DNA of 45,542 bases, taken from assembly GCA_008080745.1 (NCBI GenBank), contig SHMX01000012.1, positions 1-45,542 on the forward strand, given 5' to 3'. This document shows positions 31,583-40,431 of this stretch, piece by piece. The stretch is from Candidatus Thorarchaeota archaeon (GTDB lineage Archaea; Asgardarchaeota; Thorarchaeia; Thorarchaeales; Thorarchaeaceae). How positions within the stretch are numbered: position 1 is the stretch's first letter; each line of letters begins with the position of its first letter. A model generated the notes under the pieces. It was not told the DNA's origin. It saw only the letters and a program-made list of their open reading frames with translations, and ran no database searches. The translations under genes and the position numbers were made by a program.

Positions 31583-33016
31583 CTATACCAAACGATAATG
31601 CCCCGTTCTTGGTTCATATACTACACTTGCTAGCTTCATTTCTTCAAGAGTCTTTGCAGTTATGTGAGTTGGTACATCTGCCTCTTGGGCAATTTCTTGT
31701 AACGTCGGCCCCAATGACCTTGTAGTACCATCATCAAGTTTCCGTAGTGCACGCAAGACTCTGGTATTGAATTTATGATACTTGGAGTCCGCCCCCCATT
31801 CCTCCTCCACTTCTGCTTTTAGTTCTGTTAGCTCTAAAAATTCTTTAAGAGCAGGCTCGAGAACTCGATCCCATGCTTTTTTGATATCACCTGCATTCAC
31901 CTTACTCTTCCACTTGGACCGAGCAGAAGAACGCGCAAGTTTGATAGTACTCAATGGTCTTCCTAGAGCATCTGCATCAAGAATATGTCCACGCCCTAAG
32001 GACTTGTCTGATAGGCCAAAACTATCCTTTAGCGAATCGATTTTTCCCAGCACGTGTTTTGTTGCAGCATCAATACTTCTTGAACCAATTGCTGGGGTCT
32101 GTAATTGAAATGTTATAGCGGATTTGAGAATGGGAAGCTGAAGATGAGAAGGATCGTGTGTTTCAACCCAGAAATCCTCTGTTGCCAAAGCAATTGGAAC
32201 ATCGGGAAGTACAGCAGTCTTTGCACCCGTCAAGGTGCTCACAGAGACCTCCCGAAAACCTGCTGGATCTACACGATCCAAACATAATTTTCTAAGTTTG
32301 GATTTCCCAATTCGTCCAACATCAAGGCGCCAAGAACGTGGAGCATATACCTTGATTCCACTTACATTTCTATTACGACTGCCTGAGCTACGAAAAGAGG
32401 GGGGGAGTACCCGTTTCATGAATCGTAGCAGTCTATTCACTTGTTGTTTGCTAGCTATTGCTTGAATACCAGCAGTGAGTCCTCCAATAGATTCTTGGAA
32501 GGGAGGGCTAGACACATACAATTGTGCAAACACACGTTTACTTGCTTCAGCCATGCCGACATGCTCGAAGAGAAGCTCGGATATCTCCTTCAACGACAGA
32601 GGAGGTCTGATATCATCTAAAAACTCCATCTGCTCAATAGAAACAGAGTCAGCAGTGAATGCACGCACAGTTTCCTGTTTTCGCGCTAAAACTCTGGGAA
32701 CCGCAATACTCCGGCCCTCAACCTCAACAAAAGATCCCTCTGGTGGAAGAGATTGGTCATCCTTAAACTGAATGAAAGCGCCTTCTAATATCCAAGGGCT
32801 GGGTGTAAGCAATATTAGAGATGAATCGCGAGTATAGTGTACAAAGCCACGATGACGAAATCTCCTTCCACTCATCCTATGATGAAAGTCTCTTTGCAAT
32901 TGCATCTCCCAAGCAGTCAGTTCAGCACCAAACTGCCGATCAAAGACATCACTTGATGCAAAAGCATCACCAAGCCGGTCTCTTGATAATCCATGACGTT
33001 CATAGATGTCATCCAT
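31583..33016 (-). CDS. MCM-like protein without visible Walker motifs, coupled to a DNA methyltransferase
   Basis: A 477-residue protein I cannot place with certainty. Residues about 70-130 look like an OB-fold. About 135-180 (RPPLSLKEISELLFEHVGMA, SKRVFAQLYVSSPPF) resemble the region before the ATPase core of MCM helicases. About 370-400 (ARSSARSKWKSKVNAGDIKK, AWDRVL) resemble the MCM lid helices. The C-terminus is a winged helix (LGPTLQEIAQEADVPTHITA). No GKS/GKT P-loop or DExx box is seen. It starts 14 bases after the methyltransferase stop, with AGGTGG before the ATG. It may bind DNA; function unknown. Confidence 0.6.
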   Translation of the reverse strand: MDDIYERHGLSRDRLGDAFASSDVFDRQFGAELTAWEMQLQRDFHHRMSGRRFRHRGFVHYTRDSSLILLTPSPWILEGAFIQFKDDQSLPPEGSFVEVEGRSIAVPRVLARKQETVRAFTADSVSIEQMEFLDDIRPPLSLKEISELLFEHVGMAEASKRVFAQLYVSSPPFQESIGGLTAGIQAIASKQQVNRLLRFMKRVLPPSFRSSGSRNRNVSGIKVYAPRSWRLDVGRIGKSKLRKLCLDRVDPAGFREVSVSTLTGAKTAVLPDVPIALATEDFWVETHDPSHLQLPILKSAITFQLQTPAIGSRSIDAATKHVLGKIDSLKDSFGLSDKSLGRGHILDADALGRPLSTIKLARSSARSKWKSKVNAGDIKKAWDRVLEPALKEFLELTELKAEVEEEWGADSKYHKFNTRVLRALRKLDDGTTRSLGPTLQEIAQEADVPTHITAKTLEEMKLASVVYEPRTGHYRLV

Positions 33017-33030
33017 TAAGGCCAACCACC

Positions 33031-34005
33031 TTAGCTTTCTTCATCATGCTTTTGCTCCCGTTTCAAGTATTCATTGTACGCACGAGGATATAACTCTGCC
33101 AACTCCTCAATGGTGGGAAGTCTTTCCGTATAGGGAATATAGTCCGAACCGAGCTGAGATGCCCTCAGACCCTGATCTATTATAGGCTGTAACAACGCGT
33201 TCTGCTCAAAACCAAGAAAATGACGGAAACTTCTTTTTGCAGCTATAGCCGTCGTTCCATTCCCCATAAATGGATCTAGCACTATTGAACCAGGGCGTGA
33301 AGCGAAATCAATGCACCTCATGACTATTTCAAGAGGTAATTTGGTACTGTTCTTTGCACGACCTGGATGATAGCGTCTATTGATTAGCCACACATCCTCC
33401 GTATAGTGTTCAATCCGGTTGAAATAATACTCCTTGGGGTCTTTGACTAAAAACAGAAGGTGGTAATGACTGGTCACAAACTTCCGTTTGGTAAACACAC
33501 CAAAAGGATAGTTCCAGATAATGTGGTTTATAGTTTCAAGACCAGCTTCACGTGCACCTCTAAGAACGGCTTCGAGATTAGTCCACCCACTGAAGATGAA
33601 TACCGACCCATGATCACAGAGGATACGGGGTAGTTCTGCAATCCAGGAGGTCGTGAATTCGGAATAAGTCACCTCGGGTTCTTCATAACCATCAACGACA
33701 AGCGATTCGTCACGATTATACATTCCACTCTTGCCATCAAAATCAATTCCAAAAGGTGGGTCAGCAATGATGAGGTCAATGGTGTTTTCTTGGATATTTC
33801 TCATTCCCTTAATGCAATCCGTAAAATAAACAGTGTCTACAGCACAACCAACTGTTGAGAGGTCTCGAGAATCATAAAGATCCTGAGCCTCTGCAACAGT
33901 CCAGTCCTCATCAGGTTGAAAATAAAATTCTGCTAGATGAGGAATATACTTACGAGTTCTTTTGGGTTCATCTTCGCATCCTGAAGATTCTGAACTCGAG
34001 GTCAT
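33031..34005 (-). CDS. DNA methyltransferase, beta-class N6-adenine/N4-cytosine type
   Basis: A 324-residue SAM-dependent DNA methyltransferase. The catalytic motif IV is LIIADPPFGIDFDG at about 82, and the SAM motif I, GSIVLDPFMGNGTTAIAAKR, comes near residue 235. That order (IV before I) is the beta class, as in CcrM-type enzymes. DPPF favours N6-adenine. No restriction nuclease is adjacent, so it may be an orphan methyltransferase. It is followed by the MCM-like gene on the same transcript. Confidence 0.88.
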   Translation of the reverse strand: MTSSSESSGCEDEPKRTRKYIPHLAEFYFQPDEDWTVAEAQDLYDSRDLSTVGCAVDTVYFTDCIKGMRNIQENTIDLIIADPPFGIDFDGKSGMYNRDESLVVDGYEEPEVTYSEFTTSWIAELPRILCDHGSVFIFSGWTNLEAVLRGAREAGLETINHIIWNYPFGVFTKRKFVTSHYHLLFLVKDPKEYYFNRIEHYTEDVWLINRRYHPGRAKNSTKLPLEIVMRCIDFASRPGSIVLDPFMGNGTTAIAAKRSFRHFLGFEQNALLQPIIDQGLRASQLGSDYIPYTERLPTIEELAELYPRAYNEYLKREQKHDEES

Positions 34006-34062
34006 GGTAGGTTCTTGAACTAATATGGAAACTAAGCTCTTAAACCATATGGGAAAATGATC

Positions 34063-34206
34063 TTAGAAATCCTCTCCTATTTTTTTGAGTGTGTTTTCTG
34101 TGACTTCTTTGCAGCCTTCTACAAAGGCACAGTTAAGACATTGAATGTCCTTTTCACTAAAAGATCCAAAACAGTTCGGGAGTTTTTCTGCAGTTGCATC
34201 GAGCAA
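34063..34206 (-). CDS. Tiny four-Cys (putative zinc) protein
   Basis: A 47-residue ORF with the start codon TTG, read between the ferredoxin-like and methyltransferase genes. It contains PNCFGSFSEKDIQCLNCAFV followed by EGCKEV: four Cys with spacing C-x10-C-x2-C-x5-C, compatible with one zinc or Fe-S site. A GAGGGAT ribosome site lies just upstream. The tail is KKIGEDF. I recognise no family name. It could be a short redox or DNA-binding accessory. Confidence 0.6.
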   Translation of the reverse strand: MLDATAEKLPNCFGSFSEKDIQCLNCAFVEGCKEVTENTLKKIGEDF

Positions 34207-34271
34207 AGCTATCCCTCATGAAATATTATGTAACCATCAATAAAAAAGACTACGGATGAGTAACAATCGTA

Positions 34272-35348
34272 CTAGAGAAGTTCTGATGGATCCACTCCAC
34301 GAGATTCTGCCTTTTGTGTCATCCAGTCAATCATATTCTCAGGGGGTCGAGTTCGTTCGCCACGTTCTACAAGACTCAATGCTCCTTCAGGACAAGTGAT
34401 TCCACACACACCACAACCAATACACCGTTCGTGGTCAATCTCAGCAGCTTCATTAACGGTTATCGCATCTAGCTGACATCGATCAATACATATCCCGCAG
34501 GCGGAGCACAAATCACTATCAACACAAGCAACAAAATCAGACTTGACTAATACATGAGGCTGGTTGAACTCAGAGATTCCCCGAAGGATTCCACAACAAC
34601 ATGTGCAACAATTACAAATGTAGTAGTGTTTCTCAACAATATTCATAGCACAATGAACCAATCCTGACTCCTCTGCATTATGAAGAATTTCCAGAGCCTC
34701 TGCTTTAGTGATTACTCGATCCAATTCGCTATTATCAAACTCGTTTTCAGATTTTGGCGACATGACCAGACAGACTGTACTTGGGTAATCGCATGTTTTT
34801 CCTAAGGATTCCTGCTGTTTTTTACAAATGCATTCTCGTACTCCCCAAGACTTCGCACGCTTCACCATCTCTTCAGCAGTCTCATATGGATAAATCTCCA
34901 AATTGGTTTGAATTGTCTTATTGACTGGTATGACTCTGAAAATCGGAGGTTCTGTTGTGAAAATACCAAAACCACGGTTCTCACGATAATATTCCTCAAA
35001 GACAGTTGCAAGTTCTTCGTCCATCCGTCCTAATTGCTCCTCATATATACCCACAACAAAAGGAATCAAAGCATAGCGTCTACCAGAGCTAGATTGCCAT
35101 GCACGAATCTGACCTTTTGATGACATGGTTTCTAGTAGAGGCTCTAGGTAATCAGACGACTTATCAAGACGAGATGCCATTTCTTCCAGAGTTTCACCGC
35201 GAAGTTTCATCCTGCTAGCTAGAGCAGCCTCTTCTGGCTCGAAAATGTGTTTCAAAAGACGAATATGAGAACCACTTGGAGTGGGAGAAAACCCCTGTGG
35301 AATAGTATTCAACACCTCAGCCAATTTTTCATAAGCATCCTCTGGCAT
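34272..35348 (-). CDS. Ferredoxin-domain protein with N-terminal winged helix
   Basis: A 358-residue protein. The N-terminal 100 residues form a winged-helix-like region (LASRMKLRGETLEEMASRLD, LLETMSSKGQIRAW). A central Cys cluster follows (VRECICKKQQESLGKTC, then HCAMNIVEKHYYICNCCTCC). The C-terminus is a classical 2x[4Fe-4S] ferredoxin (CSACGICIDRCQLDA and CIGCGVCGITCPEGAL). This layout is seen in archaeal 4Fe-4S proteins that combine redox and regulatory parts. The start at 35348 has GGTGG upstream; longer starts overlap the NYN gene. It is likely co-transcribed with the NYN-LOTUS gene. Confidence 0.82.
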   Translation of the reverse strand: MPEDAYEKLAEVLNTIPQGFSPTPSGSHIRLLKHIFEPEEAALASRMKLRGETLEEMASRLDKSSDYLEPLLETMSSKGQIRAWQSSSGRRYALIPFVVGIYEEQLGRMDEELATVFEEYYRENRGFGIFTTEPPIFRVIPVNKTIQTNLEIYPYETAEEMVKRAKSWGVRECICKKQQESLGKTCDYPSTVCLVMSPKSENEFDNSELDRVITKAEALEILHNAEESGLVHCAMNIVEKHYYICNCCTCCCGILRGISEFNQPHVLVKSDFVACVDSDLCSACGICIDRCQLDAITVNEAAEIDHERCIGCGVCGITCPEGALSLVERGERTRPPENMIDWMTQKAESRGVDPSELL

Positions 35349-35362
35349 GATAACCACCAAAT

Positions 35363-36700
35363 TCATTCCTGTGAACATTCAAGTGTTATTGACACATGTC
35401 TAAGTTCTTCATTGACAGTAGAAACTGTTTCCTCACAAGATTGTCCTTTGCCTAGGAGGACATGTGCAAGACACATCTGGAAAGGAGGTAGGAATGGAAC
35501 ATTACTAGTTTCCAAAATTTCGTTATAGGTACTTCGAATTTTTGAGTCTTTGAGATAAGTTTCCATCTGATGAAGCGTGGTCTTGTTCTCCAATAGCATA
35601 TTCATGATTTTCTCTAAGAAAACATCACGAGGAACTTTGACCGATGAACCAAACAAATTGCTCACATTTGCTTCAAACCAACTACGGACCTTGTCTAGAC
35701 TGCAATAAGGAAGAATTGTTGGTGACTGACTTTCATCAGAGGGTATAACGCGAATGTATCCTCGCTTATCAGCCGAGAGAAGAAAGTCAGCTAGCTTGGG
35801 ATAGCCAATTGTTTCAACATCTAGTCCCTGTTCCTTCAGTTCCTTGTTGATTACCGCTAAAGTGGTAGGTTCATTTTGTTGAACTTTATCCTCTACTACG
35901 GACACAAGGAGAGAGAATGCATCCTGTACATCTTCAGAGAGTTTCGTAGTATCTTCAGGAACTTCATCAGAGATAGTTATGATGGTAGATGGAAGCTCTC
36001 CTTCTTGTTTAATATAACCCATAGATTCTGCCCAATCTAAGAACGAAGACCAAGTAGGAAATCCAAGTTGTCTTTCATTGAAAGTTGGATTGAGTGATCG
36101 CATGACATGCTTCACATGACCAATACCAGGTTTATTCCCGGCATCTAGAATAGCCTGAACCGCCTCACGTAGCCGCACAGCTGCGATACGACGAGATTCG
36201 TCGGAACTGGTAAACAGACGTTCACAGTCAGCAGGATCTGAACAATCCAAGTCCGTAGGACGAAATGAATGGATATCGGAATAACGATTTGCCAATTCAG
36301 ACATCTCAGAGGAGGTTATAATGGGATTGCTGATAATCCAGAGCTGGTTGCCCTGTTCTCGTAAAGCACCAGCTAGTAGTTTGAAATCTCCATCTCCTGT
36401 GACCATAACATAGCAATTGACTTCGGGATATCGACCAAGATGCTCAAGTATGTAGGATGCCATCTTATAGTCCGCTGCGTTATCTTTCGAATCAGGTACA
36501 TGGATGAGATCATATCCCAAGTCATAGAGCTCTTCTGCCATTCTCCGTCGTGTATCCCAATCCGCAAATGCATATGCTTTGATAACCTTTCCAGCATCAT
36601 GGATAGTTTTTGTCATCGCTTCATGTGTGGAGTAGATATCATGCACATTCTCTAGATCCCAGAATATTGAGATATGAGGGGCATTCTCTTCCGATGTCAT
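35363..36700 (-). CDS. NYN-domain ribonuclease-like protein with LOTUS/OST-HTH-like domains
   Basis: A 445-residue protein. The NYN (PIN-like) domain at about 8-145 has ISIFWDLENVHDIYSTHEAM (acidic residue on strand 1), DSKDNAADYKMASYILEHLG and YVMVTGDGDFKLLAGALREQ, a full set of metal-binding Asp residues. After it come two helical modules resembling LOTUS/OST-HTH domains: about 185-240 (VQAILDAGNKPGIGHVKHVM, LGFPTWSSFLDWAESMGY) and about 265-325 (INKELKEQGLDVETIGYPKL, ADFLLSADKRGY). A C-terminal helical region follows. Eukaryotic MARF1 joins the same two domains. The ATG at 36700 follows GGTGA; a TTG four codons upstream is rejected. Confidence 0.85.
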   Translation of the reverse strand: MTSEENAPHISIFWDLENVHDIYSTHEAMTKTIHDAGKVIKAYAFADWDTRRRMAEELYDLGYDLIHVPDSKDNAADYKMASYILEHLGRYPEVNCYVMVTGDGDFKLLAGALREQGNQLWIISNPIITSSEMSELANRYSDIHSFRPTDLDCSDPADCERLFTSSDESRRIAAVRLREAVQAILDAGNKPGIGHVKHVMRSLNPTFNERQLGFPTWSSFLDWAESMGYIKQEGELPSTIITISDEVPEDTTKLSEDVQDAFSLLVSVVEDKVQQNEPTTLAVINKELKEQGLDVETIGYPKLADFLLSADKRGYIRVIPSDESQSPTILPYCSLDKVRSWFEANVSNLFGSSVKVPRDVFLEKIMNMLLENKTTLHQMETYLKDSKIRSTYNEILETSNVPFLPPFQMCLAHVLLGKGQSCEETVSTVNEELRHVSITLECSQE

Positions 36701-36793
36701 GGATGTCACCAATTAACTTGTTAGAAATGTTGTCAACCTATAAAAATTAGCAGCAATTACACAATAAACCGAATTAGAAGAGATATCTCCAAA

Positions 36794-36880
36794 ATGCACC
36801 AAACGAAAGGCGGAGCGTTCATTTTACGCTATAGATCTCCTAAAGGAAAGGGGGTCGCGGGCGTGAGTGAATATATCTGA
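36794..36880 (+). CDS. Possible 28-residue micro-ORF
   Basis: A short plus-strand frame, MHQTKGGAFILRYRSPKGK and so on to SEYI, in the 231-base gap between the NYN gene and the desaturase-like gene. An AATAAACC box lies about 25-32 bases before the ATG, as for a leaderless gene. No ribosome site and no known family; it may be chance. Confidence 0.25.
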   Translation: MHQTKGGAFILRYRSPKGKGVAGVSEYI

Positions 36881-36931
36881 TATAGAATATATAGCATCAG
36901 GGATTCTTGATGAAGTAAGATAGGTAAGGAA

Positions 36932-38464
36932 TCATATACTCTGAAAGGGACGTCCATCCGATGAACAGACAAGTTGGATGGCTTGCCGACCAGAATAGAT
37001 TGCTGGGAGTACACCGCCCATTCCCATAGCCCACTGCCCAGCTAAGTAACAATTGGCAAGGCCTGGAATCTCTTTCTTAAGTCGCGTCATAAGTAATTCA
37101 GCTGATGGTAGCCAGCCCATATAGGCACCACGATAATTACGAGTATAACGCCACATCGTATACGGTGTAGACACGTCAATCACTTCTATTGCATCATTGA
37201 ACTCCTCATAGTAATTTGAGAGAAAATCCGAGACCTCAGAAGCAATGCGGTTCTTTTCGACCTGATACAAATCCAAGTTATTCTCACGAAGTTCATACCA
37301 ATAATCCCAATCTGTTTCCAACTCAACTTGAACAACGGTCTTACCGGAGGGAGCGAAAACATCCCCATAATTAAAAATTCTAGCCATAAGAAAGAAAACT
37401 TCCTCAGAACCTATTCTGATAGGATTATCCAGTTTCCATATGTTAAGCCATGGTTCTGTAGGAAATTTCAAGGCAACACCATAATTGATGATTAGGATTG
37501 GACGACAGAGATTCCATTTAGCAAAACGATATGCCCACGTGTCTGATACATAATTCGCATCTAAAAGGTTGAAGAAAATTGTATGCATATCCATTGCGGG
37601 TATGATGTAATCTGCTCTGTGTTGGATCCCGTCGTGTAGACGTACACCAACTGCTCTGCCGGATTCAATTAGAATCTCTTCCACTTCAGACCGGTAGGAT
37701 ATTTGCCCCCCTAGTTCTATCAGTCTATCGACCATTCGATTTGTAAGGCTAATTGAACCTTCGTTCAAAAGTGCAATTTGACCAGCTGCAACCTGTCCAA
37801 GAATCATTGAGATGAACCAAACTGGCACCTCTGGAAGAAACATCATCCTTACAATTTCTTGCAAAACGGGATTCTTTATCCTTTGAGAATATTCACCAGC
37901 AGAGAGAGCATATTTTCCAAACATATACCGCATGAAACCACGCATCTGCCACAGCTCTGATACTTTGTCACGTAAGCCCATAAGTTCTGGAGGTTTATCA
38001 AAGCCAAAGTTAGTTGTATCAGTATTAGCCATTGTACGTGCTGGAGAGAGTATTTCGTAAATCGTTGATGCATCTTCGGGAAACATCGCGAGCAATCGCA
38101 TCTCCAAATCGTCTAGATCATCAGTGATGTTCACAGATACGCTATGTGATAAATCAGTAAACCTGCAATATTGTTTCATAGGAACAGTTGGAAGATATTG
38201 CAATCCAAGTTCCAGATAGAGGTCATAAATGTCAAGGTCTGGATCCGCAGGAGGGATAAAATGAATTCCGCCATCAAAAAGATACTCACCACGTTTCCAA
38301 CAAGCTGCAACACCTCCTGGTTGGGAATGACGTTCAAATATTGTTACTTCGTAACCATTCAACCGAGCGTAGATGCCAGCTGCCAGTCCCGATATGCCAG
38401 CTCCAATCACAATAACAGAAGGCTCTCTCAAAGTAATCCCAGACAATAATAGAGCGGGAAACAA
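36932..38464 (-). CDS. Phytoene-desaturase/carotenoid-isomerase-like FAD oxidoreductase
   Basis: A 510-residue flavoprotein of the CrtI/CrtISO/retinol-saturase group. The N-terminal FAD motif is VIVIGAGISGLAAGIYARLN, followed by FERHSQPGGVAACWKRGEY and FDGGIHFIPP; the mid-region has LIELGGQISYRSEVEEIL. The C-terminal FAD segment is AGQWAMGMGGVLPAIYSGRQ. It probably acts on a polyprenyl or carotenoid substrate. The start is unclear: TTG codons at 38464 and 38431 are candidates, and no ATG precedes the FAD motif. Confidence 0.85.
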   Translation of the reverse strand: MFPALLLSGITLREPSVIVIGAGISGLAAGIYARLNGYEVTIFERHSQPGGVAACWKRGEYLFDGGIHFIPPADPDLDIYDLYLELGLQYLPTVPMKQYCRFTDLSHSVSVNITDDLDDLEMRLLAMFPEDASTIYEILSPARTMANTDTTNFGFDKPPELMGLRDKVSELWQMRGFMRYMFGKYALSAGEYSQRIKNPVLQEIVRMMFLPEVPVWFISMILGQVAAGQIALLNEGSISLTNRMVDRLIELGGQISYRSEVEEILIESGRAVGVRLHDGIQHRADYIIPAMDMHTIFFNLLDANYVSDTWAYRFAKWNLCRPILIINYGVALKFPTEPWLNIWKLDNPIRIGSEEVFFLMARIFNYGDVFAPSGKTVVQVELETDWDYWYELRENNLDLYQVEKNRIASEVSDFLSNYYEEFNDAIEVIDVSTPYTMWRYTRNYRGAYMGWLPSAELLMTRLKKEIPGLANCYLAGQWAMGMGGVLPAIYSGRQAIQLVCSSDGRPFQSI

Positions 38465-38503
38465 AATGAGCGTATCGATTTTTAGGATGATTGAGCTTTG
38501 GCT

Positions 38504-38641
38504 CTAATATCTTGTAACACAGATACCTATTGAATTTTCACAAATAATCGAGTTATCACGATGAATTTGAATAGGTCGTCCTGCTTTTCTTGCTTGAGAA
38601 AGCGGTCCTTGTAAAAATGAAAATATGGGAGATTTTGGCAT
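38504..38641 (-). CDS. Small protein of unknown function (45 residues)
   Basis: A minus-strand frame starting MPKSPIFSFLQGPLSQARK and ending ICENSIGICVTRY. A GCTTAAAGA box on the minus strand (38680-38689) lies about 40 bases upstream of this ATG, giving a leader near 15 bases, and GATGGAA precedes the start. A longer ORF begins 16 codons earlier but would overlap the promoter box. No family recognised. It is divergent from the DUF523-DUF1722 gene. Confidence 0.4.
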   Translation of the reverse strand: MPKSPIFSFLQGPLSQARKAGRPIQIHRDNSIICENSIGICVTRY

Positions 38642-38736
38642 GGTTCCATCGTGAAAATTACTGAAGATTCTTACAAAGTCTTTAAGCATATGATTCAGTG
38701 AATATACCTATTAACAAGTAATCAACAAATTATGGC

Positions 38737-39723
38737 ATGTCGCAATTTCCAAAACCAAAGGTCTACGCAAGTAAATGCCTCGGATTTTGTGCGTGTTGGT
38801 GGAATGGAACAACAATATTTTCTGACTTTATTGAGATGATCAGACCGTTTGTAGATTTCGTCACTCATTGTCCAGAAGTTGAGATAGGCCTAGGTGCACC
38901 CCGTAAATTCATCCGAATAGTGATGGAAGAGGGAGAAAAGAAATTCGTTCAACCTGCTACTGACAAAGACTTGACTGAAAAAATGATGAATTACATTCAG
39001 ACTACGATTGAATCCCTGGGAGTTATCGATGGATTCGTGCTCAGAGAAAACTCACCATCATGTAGTATTCAGAGAGTGAAATATTATCACAGCAAAAATC
39101 GAGATTCATCGATTGAAGGTACCGGCCCCGGTCTTTTTGCTGAATCGATTCTAAACAAGTATCAGAATTATCCTATAGAGAGTGATGGCAGACTAAGAAG
39201 TAGAAAAATTAGAGAGGCGTTCTTGACACAAATATTCTTACTGGCATCTTTTAGACAAGTCAAGAAGTCAGGTGAAATCAAGAATCTAGTTGACTTCCAT
39301 TCTGACAACAAGTATTTGCTAATGACATACGGCCAGGTACATGTAACCAAATTAGGGAGAATTGTATCCAATCCAGAACATCTTCCAGTAGAACAGGTAA
39401 TGAAACACTATTGGAAAGCGTTATTGCCAGCTATCAATACAGGACGAAAGAGGTCTTCTACAACGAATGTTTTTTCAAAGATCTTTGGGTATTTTTCAAA
39501 TTCTTTGAGTGGTGAAGAGAAGAAGTATTTCCTACAAAGACTAGAGGAGTATAGAACGGGACGTGTTCCGGTTTCACTGGTCAGAGAATTATTGAGAGTA
39601 TGGATGTTGCGATTCGAGGATGATTACATTAGACGACAAAGCATCTTTGAGCCATACCCTCGAGACTTGGAGGAATTGTATGATTTCGATGAGTACAAGA
39701 AAGAACAGACTCGAGGGGATTAG
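38737..39723 (+). CDS. DUF523-DUF1722 fusion protein (TudS/YbgA-like)
   Basis: A 328-residue protein. The N-terminal DUF523 domain (about 1-155) has KVYASKCLGFCACWWNG, THCPEVEIGLGAPRKFIRIV and FVLRENSPSCSIQRVKYY; proteins of this family, such as TudS, bind an Fe-S cluster and desulfurate thiouracil. The C-terminal DUF1722 domain (about 195-310) has DFHSDNKYLLMTYGQVHVTK and a helical end with EYRTGRVPVSLVRELLRVW. The pair is common in bacteria. A GAATATACC box about 30 bases upstream suggests a short leader. Confidence 0.85.
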   Translation: MSQFPKPKVYASKCLGFCACWWNGTTIFSDFIEMIRPFVDFVTHCPEVEIGLGAPRKFIRIVMEEGEKKFVQPATDKDLTEKMMNYIQTTIESLGVIDGFVLRENSPSCSIQRVKYYHSKNRDSSIEGTGPGLFAESILNKYQNYPIESDGRLRSRKIREAFLTQIFLLASFRQVKKSGEIKNLVDFHSDNKYLLMTYGQVHVTKLGRIVSNPEHLPVEQVMKHYWKALLPAINTGRKRSSTTNVFSKIFGYFSNSLSGEEKKYFLQRLEEYRTGRVPVSLVRELLRVWMLRFEDDYIRRQSIFEPYPRDLEELYDFDEYKKEQTRGD

Positions 39724-39836
39724 TGGAGGATAGATTTAGTCCAAATATAGCCGAGTAGACACTTAGGCATTCTAAAACACGCGAGATTGTATCACCGCTT
39801 ACAACCGCCCGACACCATCCGCAACAAAATTTGGAT

Positions 39837-39858
39837 GGTAAGGTCCTAGAACCTTACC
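39837..39858. terminator. Hairpin between convergent genes
   Basis: GGTAAGGT, a six-base loop and ACCTTACC form a perfect 8-bp hairpin between the DUF523-DUF1722 gene and the membrane-protein gene. No long T-run follows on either side. Confidence 0.5.
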
Positions 39859-39867
39859 AGAATAAAT

Positions 39868-40290
39868 CTACAGTAATGATAGAAGTAGACCTAGAGATAC
39901 AAATGTCCAGGTGTTCATAATGATTTTCTCCATCGGGTAGGGAGTTCCCGTCACAAATACTGCAACATCAAGAAGTAACGATATTACTAGAGCTAGTAGC
40001 CAATATGCTACTTTGGAGTCTAACCCAAGAATGGTCGCTTGTGCGGTCATTGTTTGAAAGATGAAACCTGCTATTGGACCAATAAGTAAAAGCCCAAACA
40101 CGACCATGAAGATAGGAATACCAAATTTGAATAGCATGCTGGCTGTTTCAGAGTTCAAGAACTCATCATCGGGTTCATCTGCACGCATATCAGCAATCAT
40201 TCCATCGGCTATAAGAGAAAATACTAAGGCAATTACCAGTCCCCATGCAAGCCCTGCAACCAGGGAGTTTGTATTGAATACAAGTACCAT
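39868..40290 (-). CDS. Small integral membrane protein of unknown function
   Basis: A 140-residue protein with four predicted membrane helices: about 8-27 (GLAWGLVIALVFSLIADGMI), 52-76 (GIPIFMVVFGLLLIGPIAGF), 90-113 (AYWLLALVISLLLDVAVFVT) and 122-140 (MNTWTFVSLGLLLSLL). A short acidic loop (ADEPDDEFLNSE) lies after helix 1. I recognise no family; it could be a transporter fragment or a small channel-like protein. Confidence 0.7.
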   Translation of the reverse strand: MVLVFNTNSLVAGLAWGLVIALVFSLIADGMIADMRADEPDDEFLNSETASMLFKFGIPIFMVVFGLLLIGPIAGFIFQTMTAQATILGLDSKVAYWLLALVISLLLDVAVFVTGTPYPMEKIIMNTWTFVSLGLLLSLL

Positions 40291-40383
40291 TTCTATTTAC
40301 CTCAAGTTATTAGTTTCATTACAATCAAGAGTAGATAATACAAGAAAGATTAGCAACTGAAAGATTGAAGTTCCGAAAAGTCA

Positions 40384-40391
40384 CTTATAAG
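40384..40391 (+). promoter_or_regulatory. TATA box of the Lrp-type regulator gene
   Basis: CTTATAAG lies 41-48 bases before the ATG. It is itself palindromic and sits in a spacer of 141 bases between divergent genes. Confidence 0.5.
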
Positions 40392-40431
40392 CAGTCTTTC
40401 GGAATTACAAGATGTTTCAGGTGTTGAAGAA

